From the NCBI GenBank assembly GCA_946405645.1, contig CAMJHW010000060.1, positions 1 through 8,286 on the forward strand: 8,286 nucleotides of DNA, in the 5' to 3' direction. This document shows, piece after piece, positions 7,601 to 8,286 of this stretch. The position numbers were made by a program, and so were the translations under genes. The notes below the pieces were generated by a model, which saw only the letters and a program-made list of their open reading frames with translations, had not been told where the DNA came from and made no database searches. The stretch's first letter is position 1; every line of letters starts with the position of its first letter. This stretch comes from an uncultured Bacteroidales bacterium. GTDB lineage: Bacteria; Bacteroidota; Bacteroidia; Bacteroidales; UBA932.

Positions 7601-8206
7601 CGGGCGGCCGTCCAGGCTGACCGTGGACCCGCCGCTTGTCGAGAGCGGCACCACGGAGAAACGGTCGTCGAGGTGGAGCACCGGATTGGCTTTGTTTGTG
7701 CTGCGGCGGTCCATCTCGTCCACGACGTTCAAGCCGCCGATGACCTTGCATTCGTTCCGTACCGCCATCTTCACCAGGTACCATTCCTGGCCTATGTTCA
7801 GGAACGAAGGTTCATCGGTAAGGTCGGAGAACGGCGAGGTGAAATTGTTGTTGGGATCGGTCAGGCGCTGGAACAGCACCCGGGAGCGGATGTCGTCGTT
7901 AAGGACGGTGAAGGTATGGTCCCAGGACTGCAGGACGTTGTCGACATAGCGGTAGACCACCATGTCGGACGGGAGCTTGTCGAGCTCCATCCACTCGGTC
8001 CAGTTCCCGTCCAGGGCCTTTTCCATATAACTGTCTAGACGGGCCATCCGCCGGGCGAGGACCTTCTCCACGCGCCTGGCGGCCTGGTCGGTATTGCCCG
8101 GCGAATGGTCGATCGCAGTGGCCCAGACAAGCGTAAAGACGCTGAGGAGCAGAAGCCCCCACGCTAGATAGTCCCTCCAGTTATATTTCTTTCCTCCCAT
8201 TGTCAT
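4646..8206 (-). CDS. Large multi-pass NtrY-like sensor histidine kinase
   Basis: This 1186-residue membrane kinase has about ten predicted membrane helices (near 12-31, 220-238, 245-263, 284-306, 326-345, 369-391, 412-430, 662-684, 703-725, 867-887). With the N-terminus inside, this places three large segments outside the membrane (about 32-219, 431-661, 726-866) and the kinase inside. The 726-866 segment, between two helices, looks Cache/PAS-like (ADITLYSPQGKAF, then YSLYAPLFNDNGRMVAI). A HAMP-like linker (888-943) leads to the dimerisation/phosphoacceptor domain with His966 in VAHEIKNPLTPMKLQ, a form typical of NtrY-type kinases. The ATPase domain has an N-box (NLITNSVQA, 1076-1084), G1 (DNGPG, 1123-1127), F-box (LFTPNFTTK) and G2 (GGTGLGLAI, 1146-1154), all intact, so it should be active. 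No response regulator is encoded in the window; the signal and partner are unknown. Met1 overlaps the rlmH stop as ATGA; Met3 is an alternative start that would avoid the overlap. Confidence 0.93.
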   Translation of the reverse strand: MTMGGKKYNWRDYLAWGLLLLSVFTLVWATAIDHSPGNTDQAARRVEKVLARRMARLDSYMEKALDGNWTEWMELDKLPSDMVVYRYVDNVLQSWDHTFTVLNDDIRSRVLFQRLTDPNNNFTSPFSDLTDEPSFLNIGQEWYLVKMAVRNECKVIGGLNVVDEMDRRSTNKANPVLHLDDRFSVVPLSTSGGSTVSLDGRPLFKILQETLRSAPMANSYLVWAALAIFILAMLVFLSARRTKRRFIIAIVSIAAALSAMYIWGTGARNSSYLFSPTLYADGQFLYSLGAVLIINMTILALTLCVYLMRFDLFRFQQVRARSRWPRILFPLLTVAAMVAVIIYTHKAFSSIVLNSNINLELYKLGELSTYSAIVYISFLTMLVSIPLMAQFLRPTVKSLTGFNFDSFTGVNRTLFAVAIGIYFVAVSASLGFRKEQNRIDVWANRLSVDRDISLELQLRRVEMPISDDFFIASLSALPSSAPTILNRIVDNYMYNVAQDYDVSVVLMESEERDPALLAYFNERIRSGVKIHDNSRFFYTTSLSGHPRYTGLFTFFNQRYGVSYMLVGVEPKSSREYGGYSSLLDINDPGRVNLPPRYSYAKYSKRNLVSYKGNFAYPTLLPEDLMQASAWGGSSMVQDGYVHFVTDVDDDEMVIISRKKEGVMNYAVAVVFLALFSFLLFSLVALTRRRKRIFETSYYKNRISSVLLVSLIVTLIAMATVSVFFVYERNDANRQDMMSDKVNSIQAMLAGSFRYVDDYRQISSQELTGLMENARNMSKADITLYSPQGKAFKSTAPDVFDRMLVSDRINEEAYKNIVYRNKRYFINKEVIGQKRCYSLYAPLFNDNGRMVAIMCSPYTDENYDFEMEAVMHLVTIISVFLILLLLARFMSGTVVDRMLAPIVEIGRRMNRTDIDNFEYIQYDRKDEISTLVDAYNLMVDVLAESTKQLAQAERDKAWSSMARQVAHEIKNPLTPMKLQLQRIIRLKQRGAEGWEDKFDEVAKVVLDHIDILTDTANEFSTFAKLNTEEMSRINLDALLQEEISMFDNKDNMEFTYFGMEGAMAMGPKPQLTRVFVNLITNSVQAIDIQQQEMKEAGKDPGKGHVIVSLRNSSQDGFYDIVFEDNGPGVKPENQPKLFTPNFTTKSGGTGLGLAICRSILERCGADITYSKSFSLDGACFTIRYPKE

Positions 8207-8286
8207 TCGTGATGATAGGGTTCACCACGCATGATGGTGAACGCGCGATAGAGCTGCTCTGCAAAAATCGTTCTAACCATCTGGTG
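8203..8286 (-). CDS. rlmH: C-terminal fragment of RlmH, 23S rRNA (pseudouridine-1915-N3)-methyltransferase
   Basis: The minus strand from the right edge encodes 27 residues and a stop codon. The sequence contains HQMVRTIFAEQLYRAFTI and ends GEPYHHE, the highly conserved C-terminal tail of RlmH (YbeA, a SPOUT methyltransferase that methylates pseudouridine 1915 in helix 69 of 23S rRNA using S-adenosylmethionine). The tail contains the family's EQLYRA helix and the terminal P-Y-H-H. The rest of the gene lies beyond the window. The stop codon TGA (8205-8203) overlaps the kinase start codon as ATGA, so rlmH and the kinase are very probably co-transcribed, with re-initiation at the overlap. The piece is too short for ordinary ORF length cut-offs but the match to the family tail is unmistakable. 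Confidence 0.93.
   Translation of the reverse strand, partial: HQMVRTIFAEQLYRAFTIMRGEPYHHE

Noticed and set aside
7119..7784. Open frame on the minus strand (221 codons) in another frame of the kinase gene
   Set aside because: It overlaps the kinase on the same strand in a different frame, with Arg/Pro/His-rich translation typical of an out-of-frame reading.
1..8286. Defence system, mobile element, toxin-antitoxin or CRISPR content
   Set aside because: No transposase, integrase, direct-repeat array, terminal inverted repeats, or toxin-antitoxin pair was seen. The patatin gene resembles a phospholipase effector, but its signal peptide and outer-membrane barrel and the lack of a cyclase partner argue against a CBASS-type role.

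Overview
The window reads as a chromosomal segment of a member of the Bacteroidota, most likely the Bacteroidales. The reasons are three: (i) -7 boxes of the Bacteroidota type (TAnnTTTG) lie 17-22 nt before several start codons and there are no strong Shine-Dalgarno sequences; (ii) the gene families present (patatin fused to an Omp85 barrel, a two-domain CE1-like esterase, a very large NtrY-like kinase) are typical of that phylum; (iii) the exported proteins have short signal peptides ending in A|Q. Base composition looks moderately GC-rich by eye. I see no mobile element, tRNA, rRNA or CRISPR array. Coding density is very high: every stretch over 80 bp is coding.

Layout from left to right. 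Positions 1-173 (minus) hold the N-terminus of a membrane-anchored protein that runs off the left edge. Positions 239-2677 (minus) hold an outer-membrane patatin-like phospholipase with a POTRA-like segment and a C-terminal beta-barrel. Positions 2750-3433 (minus) hold a DUF554/YqgA-type inner-membrane protein. A 77-bp divergent promoter region follows. Positions 3511-4644 (plus) hold a secreted CE1/esterase-D-like protein with an N-terminal immunoglobulin-like (CBM48/E-set) domain, in which the catalytic Ser and His both appear to be substituted. It converges, with a 1-nt gap, on a 1186-residue multi-pass sensor histidine kinase (4646-8206, minus). The kinase start codon overlaps the stop codon of rlmH, whose last 27 codons (8203-8286, minus) form the right edge.

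These genes do not make one obvious pathway. rlmH and the kinase are probably one transcript with translational coupling. The DUF554 gene, patatin gene and left-edge gene share a strand but each has its own candidate -7 box, so they may be separate or only partly co-transcribed. Four of the six proteins act in the envelope, which is the only common theme. I see no clear new multi-gene system. The most unusual items are the apparently inactive esterase and the kinase architecture.
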